A DNA stretch of 64,000 nt from Bimastos eiseni (GCA_959347315.1 OY365813.1:33832995-33896994), one strand, 5' to 3'. Counted from the stretch's first letter, positions 13,301 to 28,300 are shown. Notes: generated by a model from the sequence alone, not told the origin. Numbers and translations: made by a program.

Positions 13301-16300
13301 GTTATGTCATATGACATAATTTATGCTTTGTTTGAATTATGACGTTAAGCTAGGTTTTCCAACTATGACGTAGATTTTCTTTCAATTGAGATGTTAGCTA
13401 ACAGCTGCAGCTACCAAAACGTTTGCACGGTGTTGATGATATTTTCCTTGTCCTGAATTTTATCTGTGAGGCCTTAGAGACGTGGGATGTCTTTAGATAA
13501 GTATGCAAAAGTTTCTTAAAGAGCAGAAGATGAGACGAGCGAAGGATGTCAGAAGGAAGATTGTTGCAAACTGTGCCAAGATGAAACGATCGGTAAATTC
13601 AATAGCGCATCATAAATTTTAGAGAAACCAATGCTTAAAACGATTATAATTGTTATATTTTATAATTACAAAAAGGTTAGTAATTATAGCACCGCACTCC
13701 CTCTATGTCAATTTTTATTATTTACTAATAAATAAATATGCCAATCAACATTATAGCTAGCGTTGGATCTGGCCGAGAGCTATACCAATCATCCTTGCTC
13801 TAATACTTGATAGTATAATCTATACAGAAACATTGCAATGTAGGGAACTCAGCGCAGATTGAATAATATAAGTTGCCTTACGCGTTATAAGCCACGTCGC
13901 TACATTGCAGAATGTTCACCGAATTGCGCTGTTGGATGCAGCGTGGCGGGCGCTTTTAAGTGTGACCGATGTGATCTTGGGTATGGACTGACAGCAAATG
14001 GTTCATGCGATAGTAAGTGCTAATGAAAAATTCGTATAGTTTTATATTAAAATTGTGTTTCCTTCGGCTCATTGGACATACCATTTGCTTATATTCGTAA
14101 CATAATTTGTCCCTATCTCTCTGATAGGGACAGAAAGAACTTTATACCCAGGTTAATATAAAAAAAACATTCTTTAGGCACCCTCATGTCCCCTAGGCGT
14201 CCACGGTTACCACGAAGTTAGGCCTGGCCAACTCAGTGACTGCAATATCATGATTTTGTTTTGACAGCGATATTTCTTTTTCAATAAGCAAAATAATGGT
14301 GTTTTATTTGGATACTGACTTACAGTAAATAGTAATGCGACAGTTATTCATGACGTGATTTATGACGTAACTATTTTGTTTATGATGACACTGTTAGCTG
14401 CATATTTTGGTATTACGATATTCCAAAATGTTCAAACATTCAAAGTAATCAATCAATTGATGCTTGATTGTTCACCGTAGAAAACATGCACGGACTGTTT
14501 TTTTTATAGGTCCATCTGCCTGGAATGACCTTCCTCCGTCATTTGGGACTAAGCTAATGACTGGCTTCTGTCCATCGGATTCTCACTCTTTGAAAGCTTT
14601 TTTTAATCTCCCGGGGTTTCTATGCTGAGAGCGCCTTGAATATCTTCTATTCAGCGAGAGGCGCTATATAAATCTAAAATTCCGATGCGATGCTTACATA
14701 TGATCACGGAAACGCTATAGTGAACAATTGAAATACCCCAAATGAACGATTCGTTACGCAAAGAGGGGTCTACCAATTATGTCTACAGTCATTGGTAGCA
14801 ATTCTTTAAGCTATGTTAGTAACAATAATATTTAAACTACTGTTAAATATTTCAGAATGCTCACCGTTCTGCTCCGCTGGATGTAATTTGACGGGCGCTG
14901 CCAAGTGTGACCGATGCGACCTTGGATATGGACTTTTAGGAAATGGCTCGTGCGACAGTATGTGTCAATGAATTTAACATGAATCAGGGTTGAATCATAA
15001 TTATATAACATATTATGACTTATGACTGAAAAAGGCTATTGCTATTTTTGTGTATTTATGCACTTGTGAGTCGTCTTGCAGGCACAATTGAGAGACGAAT
15101 TTGAAAGGAAAGAACGGGTGGAATCGAAAGTTTATTTTCGTGTGCTGATGATTTGGGGCGAATTCACTAAATTAATTTTAACTGTTTCTGCTCAGGTAAA
15201 ATCTATATGTGCACCTAAATAAATGTGAGGCCTAATTATTTTTACATAGTAGCTTCGAACAACGTACAGGCCTGATGTACTGAAAACTAAGACGTTTCGC
15301 TTATGACGAAGGCACTTCTTAGCAGCTACCTTGAAAGTTACATTGAATGGGCTATATATAATTTTTTTTGTGAATGAATGAATTATTTGGCTGAAACGTT
15401 CGACTTCGATTTTATATCAGTGATGACGAAGGTCATTTCTATTTCTTTGATATCTTGATTCAAAAATAAATTTACCTGTACAGGTAGACCTAATGATGCT
15501 CTATTATGTTATATTTTAGCATGTTCACCAAACTGCGCAGTTGGATGTAATGTGAAAGGAGCCTATAAGTGTGATCGATGTGATTCGGGATATGGACTGA
15601 CAGCAAATGGCTCTTGCGATAGTATGTGTTCATGACTTCAACTAAACTCTAACTTTGCAACCATAGAACCAGAGCGTCATATAGTGACCTTCCTCCATCA
15701 CTAAGGGTTAAACTAATGATAGAAATCTTTAAGTGTCAAAGAATTTAATCGACCTCTAACTCATTAAATATGTTTCTCTATCTCTTGGATTTCCTTGCTG
15801 ATATTGCCTCTGAATAGTTATTCTGCAAGATTCGCTATATTAATCTTAATGTACAGTACGAAGTATGGGTCAATTAAATTACGCCGCACTGTACTCAACT
15901 AATAGCCTTTCAGAAATAGTCGTGAACACAGTTGGATGTGACCTCACCGGTGCATACATATATAAGTGTGATCGGTGATATTCTGGATAGGAGATGTATG
16001 AGGAATTGAAATTAGATTAATTTGTTCCATATAGCTATGTATTATTCTGCTAAACGATTTTCAGACGTTAACAGTTTCCGGTCATTTTACATACCCCAAT
16101 GCTTATAGACTTATCCTGCCATTCAGTGGAATATGATAAAATAAAGCTTATTATGATATACATTCAGTCCGTCACAAATAACGATGGATCTAATAACATT
16201 CAAGGGACTGGAACAAATATTCTTACTGCCATTTTCATTGTTCAGTTTTCGCATTAGTGTAACAGTTCTTGTTTATGATATTTTAGAATGTTCGCCAAAC

Positions 16301-19300
16301 TGTTTAGTCGGATGCAATATCACAGGAGCATTGAAGTGTGATCGGTGTGATCCTGGATATGCGCTGACAGTAAATGGATCGTGCGACAGTATGTGCAATT
16401 GAATTTCAATTTAAATGTTCTGCTTGTAGCCATCATGTAATGCAGATTGCCTTGCTTGTGACGAAAACATGGAGTGACGTCATTTATTTAAATTACGTTA
16501 AAACATTGGACTTGAAATGCTATTTGAATCTTTAGTGTCACGATACTTCATAAAATTTTCTTAGACTGATGTTCCTGTGTGTTGGATTTCAGAATGTTCA
16601 CCGAATTGCGCAGCTGGATGCAATATGACGGGCGTTTATAAATGCGATGGTTGTGATCCTGGATATGGACTCACAGCAAATGGCTCTTGCGACAGTATGT
16701 GTTCAAGCACTCACAGTATGGTGTTTTTTATGATATTTCTGAAATGGTCAACTATCTGCTCGTTACTAAATCGATGTACGCTCAGATTTTCCTGTATTTG
16801 TACTTATCCCATTATAAAAGTCCAAACATCTAAATAATCCGAAATGTTTTAATAGAAATGTCCGAATGTTTTTCCCATTGTAATACTAAACATTTATGGT
16901 AACAATTCTCTCATCTAATTATATACATGTATACTTGATATTCTAGAATGTTCAGCAAACTGCACATTCGGATGCAACCACACTGGAGCCTATAAGTGTG
17001 ATCGTTGTGATCCTGGATATGGACTAACAGCAAATGGATCGTGCGCAAGTGTGCAGAATTTATATCAATTTAAATGTAGCCTATTCAGTTATGAATTATC
17101 ATGCTTTTGGTGTAAAATCATTTTATTGAAAACGCGACATGATATTCTCTATGAATCTCTTTAGTATTTCGATATTTTGAAATGATGAATTCCGCTTCTA
17201 ATATTATAATAATTTCGATTGATTTGATGTTACACTACTACACGATGATGCCATTGCGCGCGAATATTTTATCTTTTACTGTGTTTTGTAATGCCATACC
17301 TTCATATTTAGCGTAATTATATTTAAAAACAATTGATGGTACTAACTTTTCTCTCAATGTTCTTCTGACAGAATGCTCACCGAACTGTGCGGCCGGATGT
17401 AATGTGACAGGCGCCTCAAAGTGTGACCAATGTGATCTTGGATACGGGCTGGCAGCTAATGGATCTTGCGACAGTATGTGGTCATTAATTTAGACAATAT
17501 TCATTTTTATCATTATTGATATAGGAAGTCGAATAATAGTTCAATTCAGCTATATAAGTCTACATAATATGTTTTATTTCAACTAATTTCCACTTTTAGA
17601 CCCATATTGATGGGTATATAAGAGTCTGCTGAAAACCACCAAACGCGATTGATAACTGTGGCTTCAATTGTTCGGCATACAGGCCTGCATCTATAATGGT
17701 TTGTATATAATATGGTTTTCATAATGCTTACCTAACTGTTCTGTCGGATGCATTATGACGGGACCATTTAAGTGTGATCGGTGTGATCCTGGATTTTCAC
17801 TAACGACAAATGGATCGTGTGACAGTATGTGCTTTTGTATTTTATTTAAGTGTTATTTTTTTTATTTGCTAATATACATAAAATTATACCTATATTGCCT
17901 TTGCCATTGACGCGGACCATATGTGACGTAATATTTATATTTATTTGCAAATGCTTGGCTTGTAATTCAAGTCTGGAACCTGAATCAGTATTTTTCAAAT
18001 TAGTTTCTAACTACTGTTCCTGTGTGCTGGATTTCAGGATGTTCATTACACTGCGCAGACGGATGCAATATGACGGGCGTTTATAAATGTGATGGTTGTG
18101 ATCCTGGATATGGACTCACAGCAAATGGCTCTTGCGACAGTATGTGTTCAAGCACTCACAGTATGGTGTTCCTTATGATAATTTTGAAATGGTCAACTAA
18201 CTGCTCGTTACACATCGATGTAGGCCTACGCGTAGATTTTCCTGTATTTGTACTTATCCCATTATAAAAGTCCAAACATCTAAATGATCCGATATATTTT
18301 AATAGAAATAGTCCGAATGCTGTGCCCCGTTGTATTACTGAGCGTTCATGGTAATAATTCTCTAATCTAATTATACACATGTATACCTATTCTAGAATGT
18401 TCAGCAAACTGCACAATCGGATGCAACAGCACTGGAGCCTATAAGTGTGATCGTTGTGATCCTGGATATGGGCTAACAGCGAATGGATCGTGCGCAAGTA
18501 TGCAGAATTGATATTAATTTAAATGTAGCCTATCCAGTTATGAATTATTATGCCTTGCCTTGCTTTTGGTGTCAAACCAGTTTATTTTAAATGCGACACG
18601 ATATTCTATCTAAATCTTTAGTATTACGATATTTCGAAACGACGAATTCCTCTTCTAATATTATAATAATTTCGATTGATTTGATGTTACTTTGCTACAT
18701 GTGCTCATTAATTTAGACATAGCATGTCATTGCCCGAGAATTAAAAGTTTTATCTTTATTTTGTTTTGTTATTCGATGCCTACATCTTTTCGTATGATCA
18801 TATTTCAAAACAATTTATGGTGCTAACTTTTCTCTATAATTATATTTGTTATGACAGAATGTTCACCGAATTGTGCAGCCGGATGTAATATGACAGGCGC
18901 CTCAAAGTGCGATCGATGTGATCCGGGATATGGACTGACAGCTAATGGTTCTTGCGACAGTAAGTGATCTTCCATTTCGACGCTATTTATTTTTAAATTA
19001 CGAGTAAAGGAAGTAGATTAAGAATCCAATTACTTTATACAAGGCCACATAATAGCCCATATCTTATTTAAACTAATTTCATTATGAATAGCGTCTTTGT
19101 GGGTCTAAAATAGTCTGCTGAGCACCATCAAATGTAATTGCTAACTGTGGCTTCAATTATTAAGCATATACATTATTAATGTTTGCATAATTATGATTTT
19201 CAGAATGTTCACCTAACTGTTCTGTCGGATGCAATATGACGGGAGCATTGAAGTGTGATCGGTGTGATCCTGGATATGCACTGACAGAAAATGGGTCGTG

Positions 19301-22300
19301 CGACAGCATGTGTTTTTAAAATTAAATTAATAGTTATTTTTGCAGTTTTTCTGTTACATTTTGTATTGTTTTTGCGAAGAAGCTGTGACGTTATTTATAG
19401 AAACATTCAGCATCAACAAAAGCTGCGGTTCTAACTAACTACTCTTTACACATCGATGTACGCACAGATTTTTCTGTATTTGTCCTTATCCCATTATAAA
19501 ATTCCGAACATCTAAATGATCCGAAATGTAATTACAGAAATTGGCGGATTGATAGTTCTCTGAGTCTTTGGTATTAACTCTTTTTCAGCCTGATTATTTC
19601 CTGATTTTTGCTTTCAGAATGTTCACAGAATTGCGCTGCGGGGTGCAATACGACGGGCGTTTATAAGTGCGATGGTTGTGACCCTGGATATGGACTGACA
19701 ACAAATGGCTCCTGTGACAGTATGTTTGCTCGAATATGGTTCAACTATTCTTCTCCACTATGGAGCTAGAGCAAGCATGTACCTAAGTGTTAAAATAATT
19801 TGCTCCGAAAGTTACCGATGTTGCCATTATGATGAGCCTTAATGTGAAAATTTTCATTACAGCCTATTTCCTTTCAGACATTTCTGCACATCTGAATGGG
19901 CCGTCATGTTTTCACGTGATTGTCCCAAATATTTTTGACTGACCGTAATATTAGACACTCTAGGTATTAGTAGCTTATTCCTATATGTTAATGTTTTATT
20001 CACCGAATATGGTTGAAAAGTATATTGCTAAAGCAAAGAAGTTAATTTGTAGGTATATAGCATTCTCGGAAAGTAGACCTGACTGCAGGCCTACCAAACA
20101 AATCAAACACTTAACCTAGTCAATGTTTCCTTAATTTGAATTATACAGCGTGTGTAGAACGTTGACGCACAAGATTAACAACGGTGTTTTCTGTGACTTT
20201 GGACCTCTTCGTGTAAGATTCCTCCTCAAAATTTAGAATGTCCATAACATCGCAGACCTAGCGCATCGTACAGATGCTTATGTATACTTGATATTATAGA
20301 ATGCTCAGTAAACTGCACTTTTGGATGCAATAGCACCGGAGCCTACAAGTGTGATCGTTGTGATCCGGGATATGGATTAACAGCGAATGGATCTTGCGGA
20401 AGTATGCAGAATTGAAGATAACTTCAATGTTATCCATTTTGTTGTGTTTTTCTGCCCTGCCTTTCTTCTGACTTTCTTTGTCTTTCACTCTTTTTGAACA
20501 TAGACATGATCTTGAATCTTTAGTATAATGATATCTCGGAACGTTTGATCGTGCCGATATTCCTCTACTAATATTCTAATTATTTTTATTGACTTACGTT
20601 GTACTGCAACATGATAATGTCGTTGCATGAAAATCGAATGTTTTTCCTTCATTTTCTTTTGTAATTTTGTAGCTACATCTTTATTATGACAATTTATGGT
20701 AGGCCTATTAATAGTTCTTTCTAATATTTTATATCTCAGAATGTTCGCAAAATTGCGCAGCCGGATGCAATTTGACAGGCGCTTCCAAATGTGACCGATG
20801 TGATGTTGGATATGGGGTGACACTCAATGGTTCTTGCGACAGTACGTTTTCATTAATGAGTCTAAACAATCAGTTTTGCAATACAGATCTAATGCGTTTT
20901 GAAAGATTTCAATTGCATTAGCCTATATACCGGAATCTACGATCAAATTTTAGTTATATTAAATCGTTCAGAAATATCACTTTCATTGGTCACAAAAATG
21001 CTCACGGAACCTTACCAACTGTTCAAGCTTCTTTTTAATACATTGTTCAGTAGGCCTATTCTTATGATTAGTGATCTTGTATATGATATTTTAGAATGTT
21101 CGCCAAACTGTCCAGTCGGATGTAATATCAGCGGAGCATTTAAGTGTGATCGATGTGAACTTGGATATGCAATAACAGTAAATGGATCATGTGACAGTAT
21201 GTTCTAGTGAATTCTACATAAATACGTGTTATTGCGATTCTCGTAGAATTTTAAACTCCACATTTTAATTCGATTAATAGCATTTACAGTACGAAATAAT
21301 TCATGGTAAAAAATTCTTTTCAAATTATGATTATTAGAAAAATGTACATAAAGATTGGTCATGAAAAATTCGTTTTATTTTTAACATTTCTAGATGCAAA
21401 TTTTAATGCAAGTATTGTTGCATTTGCATGAGATACCATATCACATGCATTATGCATGTTGTCAACTCCATTATTATTTATGTTGTAAAACATTGAACAC
21501 TAATGACAGTTTAAAGTTAAGACACGTTTAAAATACGTATTTTGGAGCTATATATTTGTACTGTAAATGTTTCAAATTGTCGCCAACGGCCTTAGCTGTC
21601 ATATGACGACGTTAAACTGTGGATTAATGATAAGATTAGTAGTATGGTGCTATGCTCAAAGTCCTGCTTTAATGTAAATTGTCTTTCATTGTGACTTCAG
21701 CTGTGACGTAATTCGTTAAGAAATCTTTCAGGATTGATAAATGTGTGTATCCGTTTCTTTAGCATTTCGATATTTCCGAACGTTTTCATAGACATCCTTT
21801 GTATTTTGTTTCAGAATGTTCACCGAATTGTGCAGTCGGATGCAATATGACCGGCGTTTATAAATGTGATGGGTGCGATCCTGGATATGGACTGACAGCA
21901 AATGGCTCTTGCGACAGTATGTGTTCGCTAATAGCCTACTGCTGATATAGAGCCAGATCTTTACATAAGCGTTAAATGATTTACATTACACTACGATTTG
22001 TGTACGATTTGTTTTGTATTTCACCGTTCAACATTTCATATTCGCAAGACCAATTAGCAATTTAATGGACCGAGTTGTAGTCCTACAAAAGAATGAATCC
22101 AACTGCAATATTAAGCATCCACTCTTATTATAAAAATATGATTTTGTCAAATTTTGTGGCACAGTTACAATGCAATGAAGAAAAACAGGGATTCTATGTT
22201 TTCGGGAAAATACACCTGCTTGTACTACACTAATTAAAGCATAGTCCCTAGTTTCCTTTATATGAATTATAGATTATCATCTGCATAGAAGCTGACACAC

Positions 22301-25300
22301 AATATTAGCAACTGTAATTGAGAATTCTTCGAAAATGCCCTTTTCTTCTTGACACCAAGTAGTCCATGATACGGTGTCCTAACACACTGGTCACTTTCTT
22401 TAAACTCTTACAGATGCTTATATTGGCCTACTTGATATTTTAGAATGCTCAACAAACTGCACATTTGGATGCAACAGCACTGGAGCCTATAAGTGTGATC
22501 GTTGTGATCCTGGATATGGACTAACTGTAAATGGATCATGCGCAAGTATGCAGAATTAAATTTCACTTAAATGCTACTCAACCAGCCATGAACAATTATT
22601 ATTTACCTTGCTTGTGGTGTAAGACCTTTTGGTTTTCATTACTTTTAACTCCGAGTAATCTTAACTTAAATGTTACTCAACCAGCTATGAATTATTAGGC
22701 TATGGAATACCTTGCTTGGTGTTTAAAATATTTGTCCTTCATTTTATTTCAACTGTAACTTCATCCCTAGTCTAATCTTTAGTATTACAATGTTTTGGAA
22801 CGATATATTCCTCTGTTAATATTATATTGACTTCGATTGATTTGCTGTCTCTAGTGTAACATTAAGTCGTAGCGTGACAATCGACTCTTTCTGTCCTTCA
22901 GTTTCCTTTGATATTTACTTACCTACATCTTTACCATGATCATATTTCAAAATCATTTATGGTACTAACTTTTCTCTCCGTGGTTTTTTATGACAGAATG
23001 TTCACCGAACTGTGCTGCCGGATGTAATATGACAGGTGCCTCAAAGTGTGACCGGTGTGATTTTGGATATGGACTGACACCAAATGGATCTTGCGACAGT
23101 ACGTGGTCATTAATTTAGACACTATTTATTTTTCCATTACGGGTATAGGAAGTAGACTAAGAGTCCAATTAAATTACACAAGTTTACATAATATTTCTTA
23201 TTTCAACTAATTTCATCATGAATATCAGACTGCTGAGCACCATCAATTGTGACTGTTATCTGGGGCTTCAATTGTTCGGCATATAGATTTTATTAATATT
23301 TGTATATGATTTTCAGAATGTTCACCTAACTGTTCTGTCGGATGCAATATGACGGGAGCATTTAAGTGTGATCGGTGTGATCCTGGATTTTCACTAACGA
23401 CAAATGGATCGTGTGACAGTATGTGCTTTTGTATTTTATTTAAGTATTATTTTTTTTATTTGCTAATATACATAAAAATATACCTATATTGCCTTTGCCA
23501 TTGACGCGGACCATATGTGACGTAATATTTATATTTATTTGCAAATGCTTGGCTTCTGACGTAATTCAAGTCTTGTATCTGAATCAGTATTTTTCAAATT
23601 GTTTTCTAACCACTGTTCCTGTGTGTTGGATTTCAGGATGTTCATTATACTGCGCAGTCGGATGCAATATGACGGGCGTTTTTAAATGTGATGGTTGTGA
23701 TCCTGGATATGGACTCACAGGAAATGGCTCTTGCGACAGTATGTGTCCAAGAATATAGTTCACTCATCTTCTATAATATGGAGCTAGAGCATTATCTTAG
23801 TGTACAATAAAATTTAACGGAGTTACCATTTAGAAAGAGCTGCGCGCTTTACCTTTCGGACATATATCTGAACATCTGAATGGGCCGAGGTTTTCAAATG
23901 ATTAGTCCAAGCATTTTGACTAAGCTAGGCACTGTTTGTATTGATATTCTTGTATGTTGATCTTTATTGTAGAAGGGCTGCAAGTAGAAGGTGTAAAACG
24001 TGGATGCAGCAAACAGTAAACTTGCAAATTAGAAATTTAGCATAGACTGTTTCCTTGAAGCAAATTATACTAAGTGTACATGGTTACACACAAGATAAAT
24101 AACGGTGTTCCCTGTAACTTTGGTGTTTTAATGACATCCAGCAGATCTTTGTATTAGATTCTTGCTCAAAATTCTTTAACACCGCAGTGGCTTACCTTGA
24201 ATATCTTACAGATGCTCATATTTGACATTTTAGAATGTTCCACAAACTGCACATTCGGATGCAACCACACTGGAGCCTATAAGTGTGATCGTTGTGATCC
24301 GGGATATGGACTAACTGCAAATGGATCATGCGCAAGTATGCAGAATTGAAGTTAACTTCAATGTTATCCATTTTGTTATGTATTTTTCTCTTCTGGCTTT
24401 CTTGTGGCTTAAACTTTGCCTTTCACTCTCTTTCAACTGCGCCGTAATCTTTCATTTCCATCCATTGTATTATGATATTTTGAACGTAGGCCTACCGATC
24501 TTCCGATCTACTTATCACAATTACCTTTTCGATTAACTTTATGTCATTTTAGAACATTATGAAACGATGAATTCTTCTGCTAATAATTACTTACTGTTGT
24601 AACACAATGTCGTTGCATGAGAATCGACCGTTTTTTCTTCTGTTATTTCGTACCTCGGGCCTACATATTTAGCATGGTAGTCTTTCAAAACATATAGTGG
24701 CACTAACATTTCTCTATAGGCCTACATATAATATTTTATATTTCAGAATGTTCACCGAATTGCGCAGCCGGATGTAATATGACAGGCGCCTCAAAGTGTG
24801 ATCGATGTGATCTAGGATATGGACTGACTTCAAATGGATCGTGCGAAAGTGTGTGATCATTGAATTAGACACACTGTTCATTTTTTCTAACGAATATAGG
24901 ATGTGGATATAGGATAGGACTCTTTTTGAACATACATGATCTTGAATCTTTAGTGATATGATATTTCGGAATTATTTTTATAGACTTACGTTATATTGCA
25001 ACATGATAATGTCGTTGGACGAAAATCGAATGTTTTTCCTTCATTTTCTTTTGTAATTTTGTAGCTACATCTTTATCATGACAATTTATGGTAGGCCTAT
25101 TAATAGTTCTTTCTAATATTTTATATCTCAGAATGTTCGCAAAATTGCGCAGCCGGATGCAATATGACAGGCGCTTCCAAATGTGATCGATGTGATCTAG
25201 GATATGGACTTACAGCAAATGGATCATGCGACAGTATGTGATCATCGAATTAGACACACTGTTCATTTTTCTAACGAATATAGGGTGTGGGATGAGAGTA

Positions 25301-28300
25301 AAATTAATTAATACCACGGTCTATATAGTGTAGCTACACTTTATATTATGTTTGATCTTTTAAAACGTTTTATTGTGCTAATATTTCTCAAATGTGCTAT
25401 TTGTTAGAATGTTCACCGAACTGCCCGGCCGGGTGTAATATGACAGGCGCTTCCAAATGTGACCAATGTGATGTTGGATATGGAATGACGCTCAATGGTT
25501 CTTGCGACAGTACGTTTTCATTAATGAGTCTAAACTATTCTCTTTGCAATACAGATCTAATGAGTTTTGAAAGATTTCAATTGCATTAGCCTATATACCG
25601 GAATCTACGATCATATTTTAGTTATATTAAATCGTTCAGAAATATCACTTTCATTGGTCACAAAAATGCTCACGGAACCTTACCAACTGTTCAAGCTTCT
25701 TATAAATACGTTGTTCATTATCCTTATTCATTCATTCATTCATCTCGACAATGTATATACCGCCCCTTCAGGAAACCTACTAAGAGTCGTTGATTTTTAT
25801 TAGTGTTCTTGTATATGATATTTTTAGAATGTTCGCTAAACTGTTCAGTTGGGTGCAATAGCACCGGAGCACTCAAGTGTGATCGTTGTGATCCTGGATA
25901 CGCAATGACAGCAAATGGATCGTGCGACAGTATGTTATTTTAAATCTCATTTAGACACCTTTTTATGGCGATTCGCGTAGCATTATAAACTCCACAATTT
26001 TGTTAGAACCTTTTGCGACTGATATGTTCACGCATATTTTGTAATTGTAGGCTATCTCTGTGCATTGATCAATGCAACATAACGCAAATGGAAGGCAATG
26101 AGATGGAGTATTATATTATAATACTCCATCCAGGTTTCTGACTCTAAGGTTTTTCTCTGCTAGCTTCTATCGTTATTGTAGGCCTATTGCTGCACTTTTT
26201 AACATATTGACCTTTTGAGAATTTTTATTGTGCTAACTATTCTAAAAATATGTTATTTGTTAGAATGTTCACCGAACTGCGCATCCGGATGTAATATGAC
26301 CGGCGCTTCTAAATGTGATCGATGTGATGTTGGATATGGGATGACGTCCAATGGCTCTTGCGACAGTATGTAGCCTAACTATTCTTGTTTGCTATTCGGA
26401 TCGAGCGCATAATAATAGGTTAATTAAACTACACCGCTTGTTAACCAACCGATTTTAATTCAACTAAATTGTTCGGAAATAACATTTTGATTGTCATGAA
26501 AATGATAAATGAGCTGGACCATACGTTGTTGCTTACTGTAGTCTAGAATGTTCAGCGTTCGTATTAAGAATTTTCTTGCATATGATATTTTAGAATGTTC
26601 GCCAAACTGTTCAGTCGGATGCAATATCACAGGAGCGTTCAAGTGTGATCGGTGTGATCTTGGATACGCATTGAATGCAAATGGGTCGTGTGACAGTATG
26701 TTGTATTTAACCTTTTTAAGTTAATTCGCTCGTTCATTCTAAGCCCTTCAAGAAACCAATTCAATAGCGCTCCCAGCTCTGCCACGACAAAAGAAAAAAG
26801 ACTTGAAAGACTTGAAAGTTTAATCACAAGCAGTGATCGGAGCTCAAATGGGAGATCATTCCATATTGAATGGCCCACAGCCGAGAACGCACGGCGCTGC
26901 CTAATAACCAAGCGAGCACGTGGAACTAGAATCTCACTTTTCGCCGCAGAGCGATGCACCCGTTGCGCTGCAGCGTCGGACTCTGAGCGGCTAAGATAAA
27001 TAAAATAAGAAGGACCACAGCCAAGAATACAACGCAAAACAAGAGCAGCAATGCGGTTTGAAATTCGCTGTGACACTGGCAGCCAATGCGAAACATCGCG
27101 CATGTAGATCCATGCAGAAACAGAGGAGAATTTAGAAAACCGCCAAATAAGCAGAGCAGCCGAGCGCAGAACCCGATACAACCGCACCAGAACCACAAAA
27201 GAGAAAGACCAGCAAGTAAGGTACATCAATTGTCAACTCTAGCCGTAACAAAGGCATGAACAAGAACCACGATCGCGTCGTGGGTGAGAGAGCGTGAGAC
27301 CACTCGATGCTGAGGAAGCTGGTAGTTGCAGCTCCGTGCAACTAGGTTCACATGTTGAGAGAGAGTGAGCTCAGAGTCAAGAGTAATTCCCAGATCACGT
27401 ACTTTGAAGGAAATGGTTATGTGAGGAAAGAGTAGGGTAAGTCGAGGGATGTCAACACCCTCAAGTTGTTGCCATCATAATATATTAACATATTTGAAGT
27501 TGCGTGCGACATAGTGATCGTTTATTAGATGTGACTTAAGTTTATTTTAGTTATGACGTCACTTGCATTGTCATTCTTAGTATCACGATATTTCAATGCC
27601 TTTTTACTGAGTGCATTGTCTGCATTGTGTTTCTGTGTTCTGCGTCTTAGAATGTTCACCGAATTGCGCAGCTGGATGCAATATGACCGGCGCTTCTAAG
27701 TGTGATCGCTGTGATCCGGGATATGGACTGACAGCAAATGGCTCTTGTGACAGTATGTGTAGAGATTATAGTCTATACGTTAATATCTTGTTTTGCGCTG
27801 CAGGTTAAAACGTTTTGAGATGAAACTGTGTGCTTAGGCCACCTCATAATCATAATCGCTATCTCCAAACTTCTAAAGCGCCATTCGAAAGCCAAGTTAT
27901 TCCTTTTTTAACCTCTTGACAACTGCTCTTTTTAGATTATTTGAAGCAGCTGCCATTTGACCTTAAAGGTCTAACTTGCTTTCAAAGTCTGACCATATCA
28001 CTGTGATGCGGCATAACCATTCACACTCAGTAAATAGCTGGGTGATTTCACATTCATTCATTCGTTCGGAAAATTTACATTACGCCCCTTGAAGATATAT
28101 CGATAAAGAGACGTTCTCTGCGCTGATCTATGCAATGTTAAAATGTCATTACGAACAAATTAAAACAATCAATGTTTTATATAACAATAATGTCAACATA
28201 TTCCATATATAGGTTTATCATCTCACTCCTTTATAATTACCGTCTATGTCTTCCTTTTAATGTTTTAGGAACTAGCACATGTTTTTGGATTTACCGTAGT

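Noticed and set aside
20899..25803. Repeated ORF starting MKDFNCISLYTG at 20899 and 25567 as a coding exon
   Set aside because: It is the duplicated intron text; the real exons start at 21095 and 25828 after tttag, and conservation does not follow codon positions.
26639..27229. 196-aa minus-strand ORF as a host gene
   Set aside because: It contains the HWLPVSQRI and SIWNDLPFELRS signatures of a non-LTR reverse-transcriptase tail.
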